Source: JAUIAI01 sp049680625
GTDB taxonomy: Bacteria; Pseudomonadota; Gammaproteobacteria; Burkholderiales; Burkholderiaceae_E
Assembly (NCBI GenBank): GCA_049680625.1
Contig: JBAUID010000235.1
Span: 1-17,109, forward strand
Direction: 5' to 3'
Length of the DNA stretch: 17,109 nt
Shown here: positions 7,627 to 14,670 of the stretch, one piece after another
Numbering within the stretch: position 1 is the first letter of the stretch
Layout: the number at the start of each line of letters is the position of its first letter
Translations under genes and position numbers: made by a program
Notes under the pieces: generated by a model
Seen by the model: only the letters and a program-made list of their open reading frames with translations
Database searches by the model: none
Told to the model about the DNA's origin: nothing

Positions 7627-8692
7627 CGGTAGCAGAAAATCAGCGGTCATATCCCTGTTATCCCCGGTTTGATCCATGTGAGTTCGAATCCGTGCATCTA
7701 ACTCATCCATGAGTGCACTGTACTGCACCTCATCAACCAGATTGTTCATTTCGTGATTATCAATTTTCAGATCAAATAGCAGCACCCGCTTGTTTTTATG
7801 GCGAACGTATAGCCATTCCCGGGTGCGGATACCGCGCTCGGCATAAGGCGTAAATTCAGTGACATTGCCATCATTTTTCTTAAACAACTGGTACATCACC
7901 GCATCCCGGGTTGGCTTGCCTGATCCGTTGAGCAAAGGCAGATAACTAATGCCGTCGACCTCCGCAGGAATATCAATGCCACACATTTCCAACAAGTTGG
8001 GCATCGTATCGGTTGCGACATCAACCAGATGGTCAACGGTAACCCCGCCCCGAAAGTTAGCCGGATAGCGATTCAGCCGGATAGCGAGCCACAAACGGCA
8101 CCTGCATTGCCCCCGGTAAGCCTGGGCTTTGATGCCGCAGAAGTCTCCGTGCTGACCCAACATTTCGCCATGATGACTGAGAAAAATAATCATGCTGTCG
8201 TCAGCAATACCCAGGGCGTCCAGACGATTTAGAACCACCCCGATGTTATGGATCATGCCGTAATACTCAGCAATGAATTGCCTTATCTCGGCCTCAGCTT
8301 CAACCTCACCCACCGGCTTGGTATCACCCGCCGTATGACTCTTGTGCCGGGTTTTTTTCACACCACCGCAGTACTCGTTGAACCGATGATTCTGAACTTC
8401 CTGCTGTAGCTGCGCATTGGGCCCCCGGCGGCAGCGGTACATCTTCCGGCTTGTACAAGGCACGCAAATACTCGGGCATGTTCATCGGAAAATGTGGCGG
8501 CCCGTAACTGACATAGCCAAAAAACGGTTTGCGATCATCTTTGGCAACCGTCGTTTCGATAAAATCGATTAACTGGTCGGTTTGATAGTCTGGCTCGTAC
8601 CGCTTCGAAAAGTGTGGGGCACCGTCGTCGTTAAAGTATATTGATTTCGTATATTCATGCCCGCGATTGAATCCGCGGTACCATCGATTTTT
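7627..8692 (-). pseudogene. Sulfatase pseudogene (N-terminus lost, frameshifted)
   Basis: Reading from 8692 downward gives 'RWYRGFNRGHEYTKSIYFND', then 'YEPDYQTDQLIDFIE' and 'FFGYVSYGPPHFPMNMPEYL', typical of the middle of a type I sulfatase. An in-frame TAG at 8693-8695 precedes this, and the N-terminal part with the CxPSR formylglycine site is absent. At 8422-8426 a five-G run (minus strand) needs one base removed to continue into 'NAQLQQEVQNHRFNEYC'. At 8110-8114 one G appears lost, and a 16-bp duplication at 8059-8087 restores frame; between them the correct frame reads 'MQVPFVARYPAESLSG'. The metal-site motif is LSHHGEMLGQHG where the family has SDHGE, so a key Asp is His. The C-terminal part ends near 'DNRDMTADFLLPY', close to a natural sulfatase end. 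An open frame (7366-8463) still spans much of it and could be mis-annotated as an intact sulfatase. Confidence 0.85.
8059..8087. repeat. 16-bp tandem duplication inside the sulfatase remnant
   Basis: AGCCGGATAGCGA occurs at 8059-8071 and 8075-8087 (period 16). A 16-base insertion shifts frame by +1, which compensates the single-G loss at 8110-8114. On the minus strand it yields the out-of-family stretch 'CRCRLWLAIRLNRYPANF'. Confidence 0.85.
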
Positions 8693-8703
8693 CTACATGG
8701 ACC

Positions 8704-8867
8704 ATGAATTACCTGCGATGCCCAACCTTGACTGCGACCTGGTTTTTGTTAGCGGTTGCCGCCTTTTGCTGCTTAGTGCCGTTTGATTTTGTGCTTGCCG
8801 GCCAGGTTTGGGGTACGTCATCAACATTGCAGGCGCTGCATTGCTAATGGGCATTTGGCTCTGGTAA
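8704..8867 (+). pseudogene. Degraded membrane-protein C-terminus (tentative)
   Basis: The 8693-8931 stretch carries no intact gene. On the plus strand, the frame from 8704 reads 'TATWFLLAVAAFCCLVPFDF' and 'VLAGQV'. A different frame from 8805 continues 'GYVINIAGAALLMGIWLW' and stops at 8865-8867. Joined by one frameshift near 8805-8810 they form two hydrophobic helices, like the tail of a permease subunit. It abuts the truncated sulfatase on the opposite strand at about 8695-8703, which looks like a rearrangement joint. I cannot name the parent family. The remaining bases to 8931 hold only a weakly marked start region for the next gene. Confidence 0.35.
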
Positions 8868-8931
8868 AAGAAGTACGATGCGCCTGATTCCTCGAGCGAC
8901 TCACCTTTAACACCAACTTGAACCGATTGAT

Positions 8932-9828
8932 ATGACAGCCGAGAAAGACAGCATCCCAGTTTGCCCGCCACCCGACCCTAACCCAACAACGCCTATCTTT
9001 AATGTACCGGCCGGTGCCTGCGATACCCACGCCCACTTGTTTACCGAGGCAGCCCTGAATCGGTACTCAGACAAGCGCGGTTATACACCGCCCATTGCCA
9101 GTATCGATTCGTTTCGGTCGATGCACAAGGTTTTGGGAATTGAGCGCGCCGTATTAACCCAACCAAGCGTTTACGGCACTGACAACACGGCAATTCTCGA
9201 AGCCGTTGCCCGCCATTCAGACACAATGCGTGCAGTGGTCGCCGTTGGCAACGACGTTACCGAGAAAGAACTCGAACGACTTAATGAATCCGGCGTTAAG
9301 GGCGTGCGTGTCAATATCGTAGACAAAGGGGGAATGCCTTTTAACGACTTGAATGATGTCAAGCGCTTCACTGAACGGATTGCCCAATACGGTTGGCATC
9401 TTGAGTTCTTGTTGCACGCCCAGGACTTCCCGGAGATGCGCAAAGACTTTGGCTCTCTGCCTGTCAATATTGTTGTTGGCCACCTCGGTTATATGAAAAC
9501 CTCTTACGGGCTTGACAACCCCGGGTTCAACGAACTACTCGCAATGACCCGTGACGGCAAGTGCTGGGTCAAGCTCACCGGGAGTTACCGAATCACAGGG
9601 GAACAGCAACCGCCTTACAACGACGTTATCCCTTATGGGCAGGCATTGGTCAGCGCTGCGCCGAATCGCATGTTATGGGGCTCTGACTGGCCCCACCCAA
9701 GCTATTACGGGGTGATGCCCAATGATGGCTATTTGCTGGATCAACTCGTCGACTGGACTTCGGACGACAAATCACTAATAAAGAAAATCCTGGTTGAGAA
9801 CCCGGCTGAACTTTATGGATTCGAATAA
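8932..9828 (+). CDS. Amidohydrolase-family TIM-barrel hydrolase, LigI (2-pyrone-4,6-dicarboxylate hydrolase)-like
   Basis: A 298-residue cytosolic metallohydrolase. The first metal motif is 'CDTHAHLF' (D31, H33, H35). Further barrel-end residues are H162 ('LLHAQDF'), H184 ('VVGHLGYMK') and D252 with H255 ('LWGSDWPHPS'). This pattern and length match the cog3618 amidohydrolases, which include 2-pyrone-4,6-dicarboxylate lactonase of lignin-aromatic breakdown and several sugar-lactone hydrolases. The expected reaction is hydrolysis of a lactone, often with no strict need for metal in this group. No Shine-Dalgarno sequence is clear; an in-frame stop at 8908-8910 limits upstream extension. It converges on the acyl-CoA synthetase. 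No other PDC-pathway (lig/pmd) gene is near, so another lactone is equally likely. Confidence 0.87.
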   Translation: MTAEKDSIPVCPPPDPNPTTPIFNVPAGACDTHAHLFTEAALNRYSDKRGYTPPIASIDSFRSMHKVLGIERAVLTQPSVYGTDNTAILEAVARHSDTMRAVVAVGNDVTEKELERLNESGVKGVRVNIVDKGGMPFNDLNDVKRFTERIAQYGWHLEFLLHAQDFPEMRKDFGSLPVNIVVGHLGYMKTSYGLDNPGFNELLAMTRDGKCWVKLTGSYRITGEQQPPYNDVIPYGQALVSAAPNRMLWGSDWPHPSYYGVMPNDGYLLDQLVDWTSDDKSLIKKILVENPAELYGFE

Positions 9829-9875
9829 ATATCAGTCAGACGATAGTGATGTTTGTGGCCTTACTTCCCCGCGCG

Positions 9876-11486
9876 TCAGTTTGGAAATACCCGAGATAAC
9901 ACCCGTTCGCGCAGCAGGCGATGCTGGATCTTCCCGGTTGCAGTGCGCGGCATCTCGTCCTCATTAACGAACACAACCCGGCGCGGGCATTTATAGCCCG
10001 ACAGGTGCTCCCGGCACCAGGCCGTCAACTGCGCCGCCAGGGCATCGCTAGCGGGGTTTTCCCATTCGCCTTTCGAATTTTTCTCCGAATGCAACGACAC
10101 AACCGCAAGGACTGATTCACCCCATTTATCATCGGGCACACCAATCACCGCCACGTCACGTACGATTTCATGTTTACTGAGTACAGCCTCAACTTCAGAC
10201 GGATAGATATTCTCACCACCGCTGATAATCATGTTGCTCTTGCGGTCGACCAGCCAGATGTAGCCATCAGCGTCACGCCTGGCCATATCGCCCACGGAAC
10301 ACCATTGTCCGCGAAATGACTCAGCAGTTTTTTCCGGATTCTTCCAGTAGCCGTCAAAAACATAACTGGTGCGCGAGTACAACTCACCAATCTGTCCGTC
10401 GGCGACTTCGTTGCCATGTTCATCAAACAATCGAATAGCGCCGCTGCCGGACCACTCTCGGCCGACAGAACCCAGTTTGTCCAGTTGCTCATCCGGGCGG
10501 AGCAAGGTGACCCAGCCAGCTTCCGTTGAGCCGTACAACTCATAGAGTTTGCCGTTATTAAAGTAGTTGAGAATTGCTATCTTCAGGTTTTCTCGGGCCG
10601 GCGCGGATGAAATCATCAGGCGACCAACCCGGCTAACGTTGTAGCGGGCGCGCACTGCCTCGGGCAAAGCCAGCACCATCGTAAAGTGGGTTGGCACCAG
10701 CGACGTGAATGTCACGCCGTGTTCTGATAAGGCCGCGAGCAAAGCTTCAGGATCGAAGCTTGGGTGATCATCAATGACGATAGTCGCACCCAGATGCATA
10801 AAAGTATTGCCGAAGTACAGCGAATTGGCATGGCACAACGGCATCACCAGTAAGGCAGTATCGTCGCGGGTGAAACCCATTTCCAACGCAGTGGCCAATG
10901 CAATCAGCGTACTGCCCGCATGGTTTCGAATAGCCCCTTTGGGACGCCCGGTTGTTCCGGAGGTATACATCAACGCGCAAGTCTGCTCTGGTGATACCGC
11001 TGGCAACGTGTTGACCATCCCAGGCTTTGGCAACACCGCGCAAAACAGTGTTTCGTAAGCAACCCAGCCGTCGAATTGCGAATCATCGATCAGCAGGTAT
11101 CGTCCGGGCCCGATCGTGAACCGTTCACGTAAACCATCGATTACCGTGCGAAAGCCGGCACCGGCAATGATTGCGGCAGCTTCGCTATCTTTAACAATGT
11201 AGTGAATCTCGTTCGCGGCAAGTCGAAAGTTAATCGGAACCGCGACCAAGGCCGCACGCGCCAGCCCGACATAAATTTCCATCCATTCCAGGCAGTTGGT
11301 TGCCAGCACCGCAACCCGGTCACCAGGCTGCAGGCCGGTGGCCAACAGCGCCCGCGCAAGCTTTGTGGCCCGGTCATCCCATTGCGCAAAAGTGAGCGCA
11401 CGGCGCGAATCACGGGCGCCGGTTTTTTCAGGGTTGAGGCGGGCATGGGTGGCAATAGCGTCTGAAATTGTGAGCAGATGATTCAT
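9876..11486 (-). CDS. AMP-forming acyl-CoA synthetase (ANL superfamily)
   Basis: A 536-residue cytosolic ligase that activates a carboxylic acid with ATP and joins it to CoA. All core motifs are present: the phosphate loop 'YTSGTTGRPKGA' (about 174-185), 'ELYGSTEAGW' (A5), 'SVGDMARRDADGYIWLVDRK' (A7/hinge), 'SNMIISGGENIYPSEVE', and the C-terminal 'PRTATGKIQHRLL' whose lysine catalyses adenylation. The acid could be fatty, aromatic or a short dicarboxylate, and I cannot decide. The frame is open to 11597, but ATG 11486 ('MNHLLTISDAIATHARLNPE') matches the usual family beginning; no good ribosome binding site is visible. It diverges from the ThDP enzyme across a 197-base region with two palindromes, so both are probably controlled by the neighbouring GntR regulator. 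Confidence 0.9.
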   Translation of the reverse strand: MNHLLTISDAIATHARLNPEKTGARDSRRALTFAQWDDRATKLARALLATGLQPGDRVAVLATNCLEWMEIYVGLARAALVAVPINFRLAANEIHYIVKDSEAAAIIAGAGFRTVIDGLRERFTIGPGRYLLIDDSQFDGWVAYETLFCAVLPKPGMVNTLPAVSPEQTCALMYTSGTTGRPKGAIRNHAGSTLIALATALEMGFTRDDTALLVMPLCHANSLYFGNTFMHLGATIVIDDHPSFDPEALLAALSEHGVTFTSLVPTHFTMVLALPEAVRARYNVSRVGRLMISSAPARENLKIAILNYFNNGKLYELYGSTEAGWVTLLRPDEQLDKLGSVGREWSGSGAIRLFDEHGNEVADGQIGELYSRTSYVFDGYWKNPEKTAESFRGQWCSVGDMARRDADGYIWLVDRKSNMIISGGENIYPSEVEAVLSKHEIVRDVAVIGVPDDKWGESVLAVVSLHSEKNSKGEWENPASDALAAQLTAWCREHLSGYKCPRRVVFVNEDEMPRTATGKIQHRLLRERVLSRVFPN

Positions 11487-11587
11487 GGGCGTTGGACTGT
11501 CTGTTGACGTTTGGGTGGAACAGGCGATGGCGTCTTGTTGAGGTGGATGCAGATATGCCAGGACCGACTCGGTTCGGTATCCGTCTG

Positions 11588-11597
11588 TTGTCGACAA
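11588..11597. promoter_or_regulatory. Palindrome TTGTCGACAA, candidate GntR/FCD operator
   Basis: A perfect 10-bp palindrome lies between the divergent ligase and ThDP-enzyme genes. Its TTGT..ACAA form fits the general GntR/FadR-subfamily operator pattern (yGT-N-ACr), and a GntR/FCD regulator is encoded just downstream of the ThDP gene. Its left half could serve as a -35 (TTGTCG) paired with TATAGA at 11612-11617. Binding is inferred. Confidence 0.5.
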
Positions 11598-11615
11598 GAA
11601 TTTCGTGGCATTATA

Positions 11616-11635
11616 GAACTCTGAATTCAGAGTTC
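11616..11635. promoter_or_regulatory. Perfect 20-bp palindrome, candidate operator
   Basis: GAACTCTGAATTCAGAGTTC equals its own reverse complement over all 20 bases. It lies 49-68 bases before the ThDP-enzyme start codon, next to the TATAGA -10-like hexamer, where a bound protein would block transcription. It does not follow the TTGT..ACAA pattern of the nearby shorter palindrome, so a second regulator or a second binding mode is possible. It could also form a hairpin in the leader RNA. Confidence 0.6.
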
Positions 11636-11683
11636 AGTATATGTTCTCTCTTTTTATCCCGTCAATTTTCCATGGAGATGAAT

Positions 11684-13429
11684 ATGGCCCTTCAAACCTT
11701 CTCTAGTAACGCCTGCGCCGCCGTGATCGCCCGAATCCTGAAAGCCCGCGGTGTCAACCGGGTGTTTGGTCTGTGCGGTGGCCACATCATGCCCATCTGG
11801 ATGCAACTCGATGCCCAGGGGATTCAGATCATCGATGTCCGCGACGAACGTGCCGCTGTCTACATGGCCCATGCTGATGCCGAGTTGCGTGGCGGGTTTG
11901 GCGTGGCGCTGGTCACGGCCGGCCCCGGAGTTACCAATGCAATGACCGGTATTGCTAACGCTCATGTTGCGCGGGCCCCGGTGCTGGTGTTATCCGGCGT
12001 GCCACCGATGGCGCAGGAGAATCGCGGCGCCTTGCAAGACATCGTTCACACGGATCTCGTGCGTTCAATTACGCGCTACGCACGGACGGTGCGCCATCCC
12101 GACCTGGCCCCCCAGGAACTTGACGAAGCAATCAGCCGTGCCCACGGGCACGGTGGAGAAGCTGGCCCGGTTTACCTCGACTTCCCCGTTGATGTGTTGC
12201 GCGCGTCAGTATCACCGGCCGTGCAGCTACCCGAATACTTTTCACCACCAGCGGCGCCCGTCCAGGTTCCGGACCCCGCCACGATACGGGCAGCCGTTGA
12301 CGTGCTCTGGTCCGCCCGCAATCCGCTGGTCATTTCCGGGCGTGGTGCCCGCAAGGCCGGGCCTGCACTTTGCGATCTCTTGTCTCGCCTGGGTGCTGCC
12401 TACCTGGACACAGGAGAAAGCCGCGGCCTGGTGCCGGATGATCATCAATCGGTTGTCGGTGCCATGCGCGGTACGGTCATGTCACAAGCAGATGTTGTCC
12501 TCACCGTCGGACGTCGTCTGGACTTTCAACTGGCTTATGGGTCACCCGCCGTTTTCGGCGATGCACGCTTCGTTCGCATTGCCGACTGCGCAGCCGAGTT
12601 ACGCGACAACCGCCGCGGCGAAGTCGAACTGCTTGGATCGCCAGGTGCCGTTTTGCAAGCCTTGCTTGATGAAGCCGGCGACCGAACCGCAGCAACCGAC
12701 ACCGGCTGGAGCGCAGGCTTACGCAGCCAGCATATCGCGCGCGCTGACAAGCTGGTGACTTCGATGCGACAAGCGCCACCGGGTAGCGATGGCTTGATGC
12801 ATCCTAACCGGGTGTTAAGCGCCTTGCGCGACGCTTTACCCGACAACGCGATGGTGATCGCAGACGGCGGCGATTTTCTCAGCTTTGCGAGAGTCGGGCT
12901 GCCGGCGGCTACCTACATGGACCCGGGCTCTCTTGGCTGTATTGGCATCGGCACACCGTTTGGCGTTGCCGCCAGCCTGGCCCTGCCTGATCAGACGGTG
13001 GTTGTTGCCACCGGTGACGGTGCATTCGGCTTCAACGCAATGGAAATGGATACTGCGGCACGCCACAAGGCGCCGGTGCTGATCGTGGTAGCGAACAATG
13101 CCTCCTGGGCAATTGAAGTTCGTGATCAACAGGAAACCCACGGCAAGGTCGTTGGCACCCATTTACAGTCGTCAGATCATGCGGCAATGGCGCGGGCGTT
13201 TGGACTGCACGGTGAGCGGGTCGACGATCCAGCCGATCTGGCAGCTGCAATCCAGCGAGCACTGGCTAATCTGCCGGCACTGATCGACGTAGTGGTCACA
13301 CCGGAAGCGGTATCATCAGATGCCAAATCCGGCCTCGCCTGGGTACCAGATTTGCAACCACTGCAAGCATGGGACAACGCTGAACGAGACTGGCGTGCGG
13401 GCCCTGGCAATGAAAAAGACAACAACTAG
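11684..13429 (+). CDS. Thiamine-diphosphate-dependent enzyme, acetolactate synthase-like
   Basis: A 581-residue three-domain ThDP enzyme. The N-terminal PYR domain holds the cofactor-activating glutamate E55 ('RDERAAVYMAHADAE') and 'GALQDIV' (115-121), which carries the Gln of the family's FQE/AFQ segment. A central Rossmann-like domain follows (about 195-330), then the PP domain with GDG at 444-446 and NN at 471-472, the diphosphate/Mg motif. The family includes acetolactate synthase, benzoylformate decarboxylase, oxalyl-CoA decarboxylase and 2-hydroxyacyl-CoA lyase; a biosynthetic acetolactate synthase is less likely because no small subunit is present. Partnership with a divergent acyl-CoA ligase hints at an acyl-CoA or 2-oxoacid substrate (inference). 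ATG 11684 is chosen because GGAG lies six bases upstream; the frame is open from 11492. It is followed 23 bases later by a GntR gene. Confidence 0.85.
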   Translation: MALQTFSSNACAAVIARILKARGVNRVFGLCGGHIMPIWMQLDAQGIQIIDVRDERAAVYMAHADAELRGGFGVALVTAGPGVTNAMTGIANAHVARAPVLVLSGVPPMAQENRGALQDIVHTDLVRSITRYARTVRHPDLAPQELDEAISRAHGHGGEAGPVYLDFPVDVLRASVSPAVQLPEYFSPPAAPVQVPDPATIRAAVDVLWSARNPLVISGRGARKAGPALCDLLSRLGAAYLDTGESRGLVPDDHQSVVGAMRGTVMSQADVVLTVGRRLDFQLAYGSPAVFGDARFVRIADCAAELRDNRRGEVELLGSPGAVLQALLDEAGDRTAATDTGWSAGLRSQHIARADKLVTSMRQAPPGSDGLMHPNRVLSALRDALPDNAMVIADGGDFLSFARVGLPAATYMDPGSLGCIGIGTPFGVAASLALPDQTVVVATGDGAFGFNAMEMDTAARHKAPVLIVVANNASWAIEVRDQQETHGKVVGTHLQSSDHAAMARAFGLHGERVDDPADLAAAIQRALANLPALIDVVVTPEAVSSDAKSGLAWVPDLQPLQAWDNAERDWRAGPGNEKDNN

Positions 13430-13452
13430 CACCCACCAATGCATAGAAGCCA

Positions 13453-14109
13453 ATGAAAATGTTGCCAGCGCAACCGCGCCTGGATGAACAAGTGCACGAC
13501 GCGATCCTGCAGGAAATCACCTCGGGAAAACTACCACCCGGTGCCCGCGTGATCCAGGAGACTATTGCGCAGGAATTAGGCGTATCGCGCCAGCCGGTGC
13601 AGCAGGCTCTGGCCCTGCTGCGCAATCAGGGTTTGTTGCGGGATGCACCGGGGCGCGGGCTGGTGGTTGCCCCGCTCGACCCGGATCATATTGCTGCAAT
13701 GTATGACATGCGGGCAGTTGTCGAAGGCCTGGCCTGCCGCAAAGCGGCTGAATTGAATTCGAAAGCCGTCCAGCAAAACGGAGCTGGCCTCATCCAGGCC
13801 GGGCGGGATGCAGTGGCCAGAGAGTCAGTAACCGACATGGTCGCGGCCGACATCGCATTTCACGAGTTTATTTACTCAATGTCCGAGAATCCATTGATTG
13901 CACCCGCCATGGCGATGCACTGGCATTACACCCACCGTGTGATGGGTGAGGTGTTAATGCGTGACGAGCAGCCGCGGCAAATCTGGGATCAGCACGAGGC
14001 AATATTCAACGCAGTTGTTTCCGGTGATGGGCCTGCTGCTGAACGGCTTGCCCGTCAGCACATCCTGACAGCGGCGCGGCGCATAGTACTCAGATTGAGG
14101 GGCGGGTAA
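13453..14109 (+). CDS. GntR-family transcriptional regulator with FCD domain
   Basis: A 218-residue DNA-binding regulator. The N-terminal winged helix spans about 8-75 ('LDEQVHDAILQEITSGKLPPG', 'QELGVSRQPVQQALALLRNQG'). The C-terminal all-helical FCD domain carries the metal/ligand residues D133 and H137 ('ADIAFHEFI'), H181 ('DQHEAIF') and H203 ('RQHILTAA'). Such proteins usually repress a catabolic operon and release DNA when an organic acid binds. It sits 23 bases after the ThDP gene, so it is probably co-transcribed and acts on the palindromes at 11588-11635. Translation may start at ATG 13453 or at ATG 13459; AGAAG at 13445-13449 is better spaced for the second. Confidence 0.9.
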   Translation: MKMLPAQPRLDEQVHDAILQEITSGKLPPGARVIQETIAQELGVSRQPVQQALALLRNQGLLRDAPGRGLVVAPLDPDHIAAMYDMRAVVEGLACRKAAELNSKAVQQNGAGLIQAGRDAVARESVTDMVAADIAFHEFIYSMSENPLIAPAMAMHWHYTHRVMGEVLMRDEQPRQIWDQHEAIFNAVVSGDGPAAERLARQHILTAARRIVLRLRGG

Positions 14110-14206
14110 CCGGCAATCCACCGGGTAATCCACAGCTCAGTAAGCAGCAACATGAATCTTTTATACACGGCATACTAGCCCTACTCTATTCTCCGAGGAA
14201 ACAATC

Positions 14207-14593
14207 ATGCAAGTATTTCACGCCAGGTCAGCTAATGCCCAATCCGAACAACGCGGCGAAACTTTTACCGGCACGGTTTGGGCCGACCCGGTCATGCCGT
14301 TTACTGATGGCGTTCAAATAAACAACGTGTTCTTTTCGCCCGGCGCCCGCACCTTCTGGCATGCCCACGAAAACGGCCAGGTACTTCATGTCACCGCTGG
14401 CCAGGGCTGGATCTGCAAAGAAAGCGAAGCGCCGCAAGTCATTCGAGCCGGCGATGTGGTCTGGATTGCGCCCAATGAACGCCACTGGCACGGTGCGGCG
14501 AGCGGCAGTTATATGATTCATATGGCGACCTCGATCGGGGTAACCGACTGGCAGGACGCAGTGGCGCAAGCAGACTATGAGTTAGCTACCTGA
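14207..14593 (+). CDS. Small cupin, manganese hydroxynitrile lyase-like
   Basis: A 128-residue single-domain cupin. 'FWHAHENGQVLHVTAGQGW' gives H52, H54 and Q58, and 'ERHWHG' gives H93; three His plus one Gln is the metal set I recall for the Mn-cupin (R)-hydroxynitrile lyase of Granulicella tundricola. The opening 'ETFTGTVWADP' and 'AGDVVWIAPNERHWHGAA' also match that group. Many such proteins have no proven role and may act as isomerases, decarboxylases or detoxifying enzymes. A GAGGA ribosome binding site lies upstream of the ATG. It follows the GntR gene by 97 bases in the same orientation, so it may belong to the ThDP module or have its own promoter. Confidence 0.82.
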   Translation: MQVFHARSANAQSEQRGETFTGTVWADPVMPFTDGVQINNVFFSPGARTFWHAHENGQVLHVTAGQGWICKESEAPQVIRAGDVVWIAPNERHWHGAASGSYMIHMATSIGVTDWQDAVAQADYELAT

Positions 14594-14633
14594 AACCTTG
14601 CGTAGTAGAACCGGTAACCCGAATCGGGGAGCC

Positions 14634-14652
14634 GGCATAGTTGATTTATGCC
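14634..14652. terminator. Possible hairpin between convergent genes
   Basis: GGCATA (14634-14639), loop GTTGATT, TATGCC (14647-14652) form a six-base-pair stem between the cupin and the convergent histidine kinase. There is no T-tract, so a classical intrinsic terminator is doubtful. Confidence 0.25.
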
Positions 14653-14670
14653 AGTATTGGGTCGGTCAAC

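Noticed and set aside
8693..8971. Minus-strand 92-residue frame between the sulfatase remnant and the amidohydrolase
   Set aside because: It does not encode the missing sulfatase N-terminus and looks like a shadow of the plus-strand hydrophobic remnant.
11492..11683. N-terminal extension of the ThDP enzyme frame
   Set aside because: It overlaps the divergent promoter region, including both palindromes, and has no family similarity; ATG 11684 with GGAG is a much better start.
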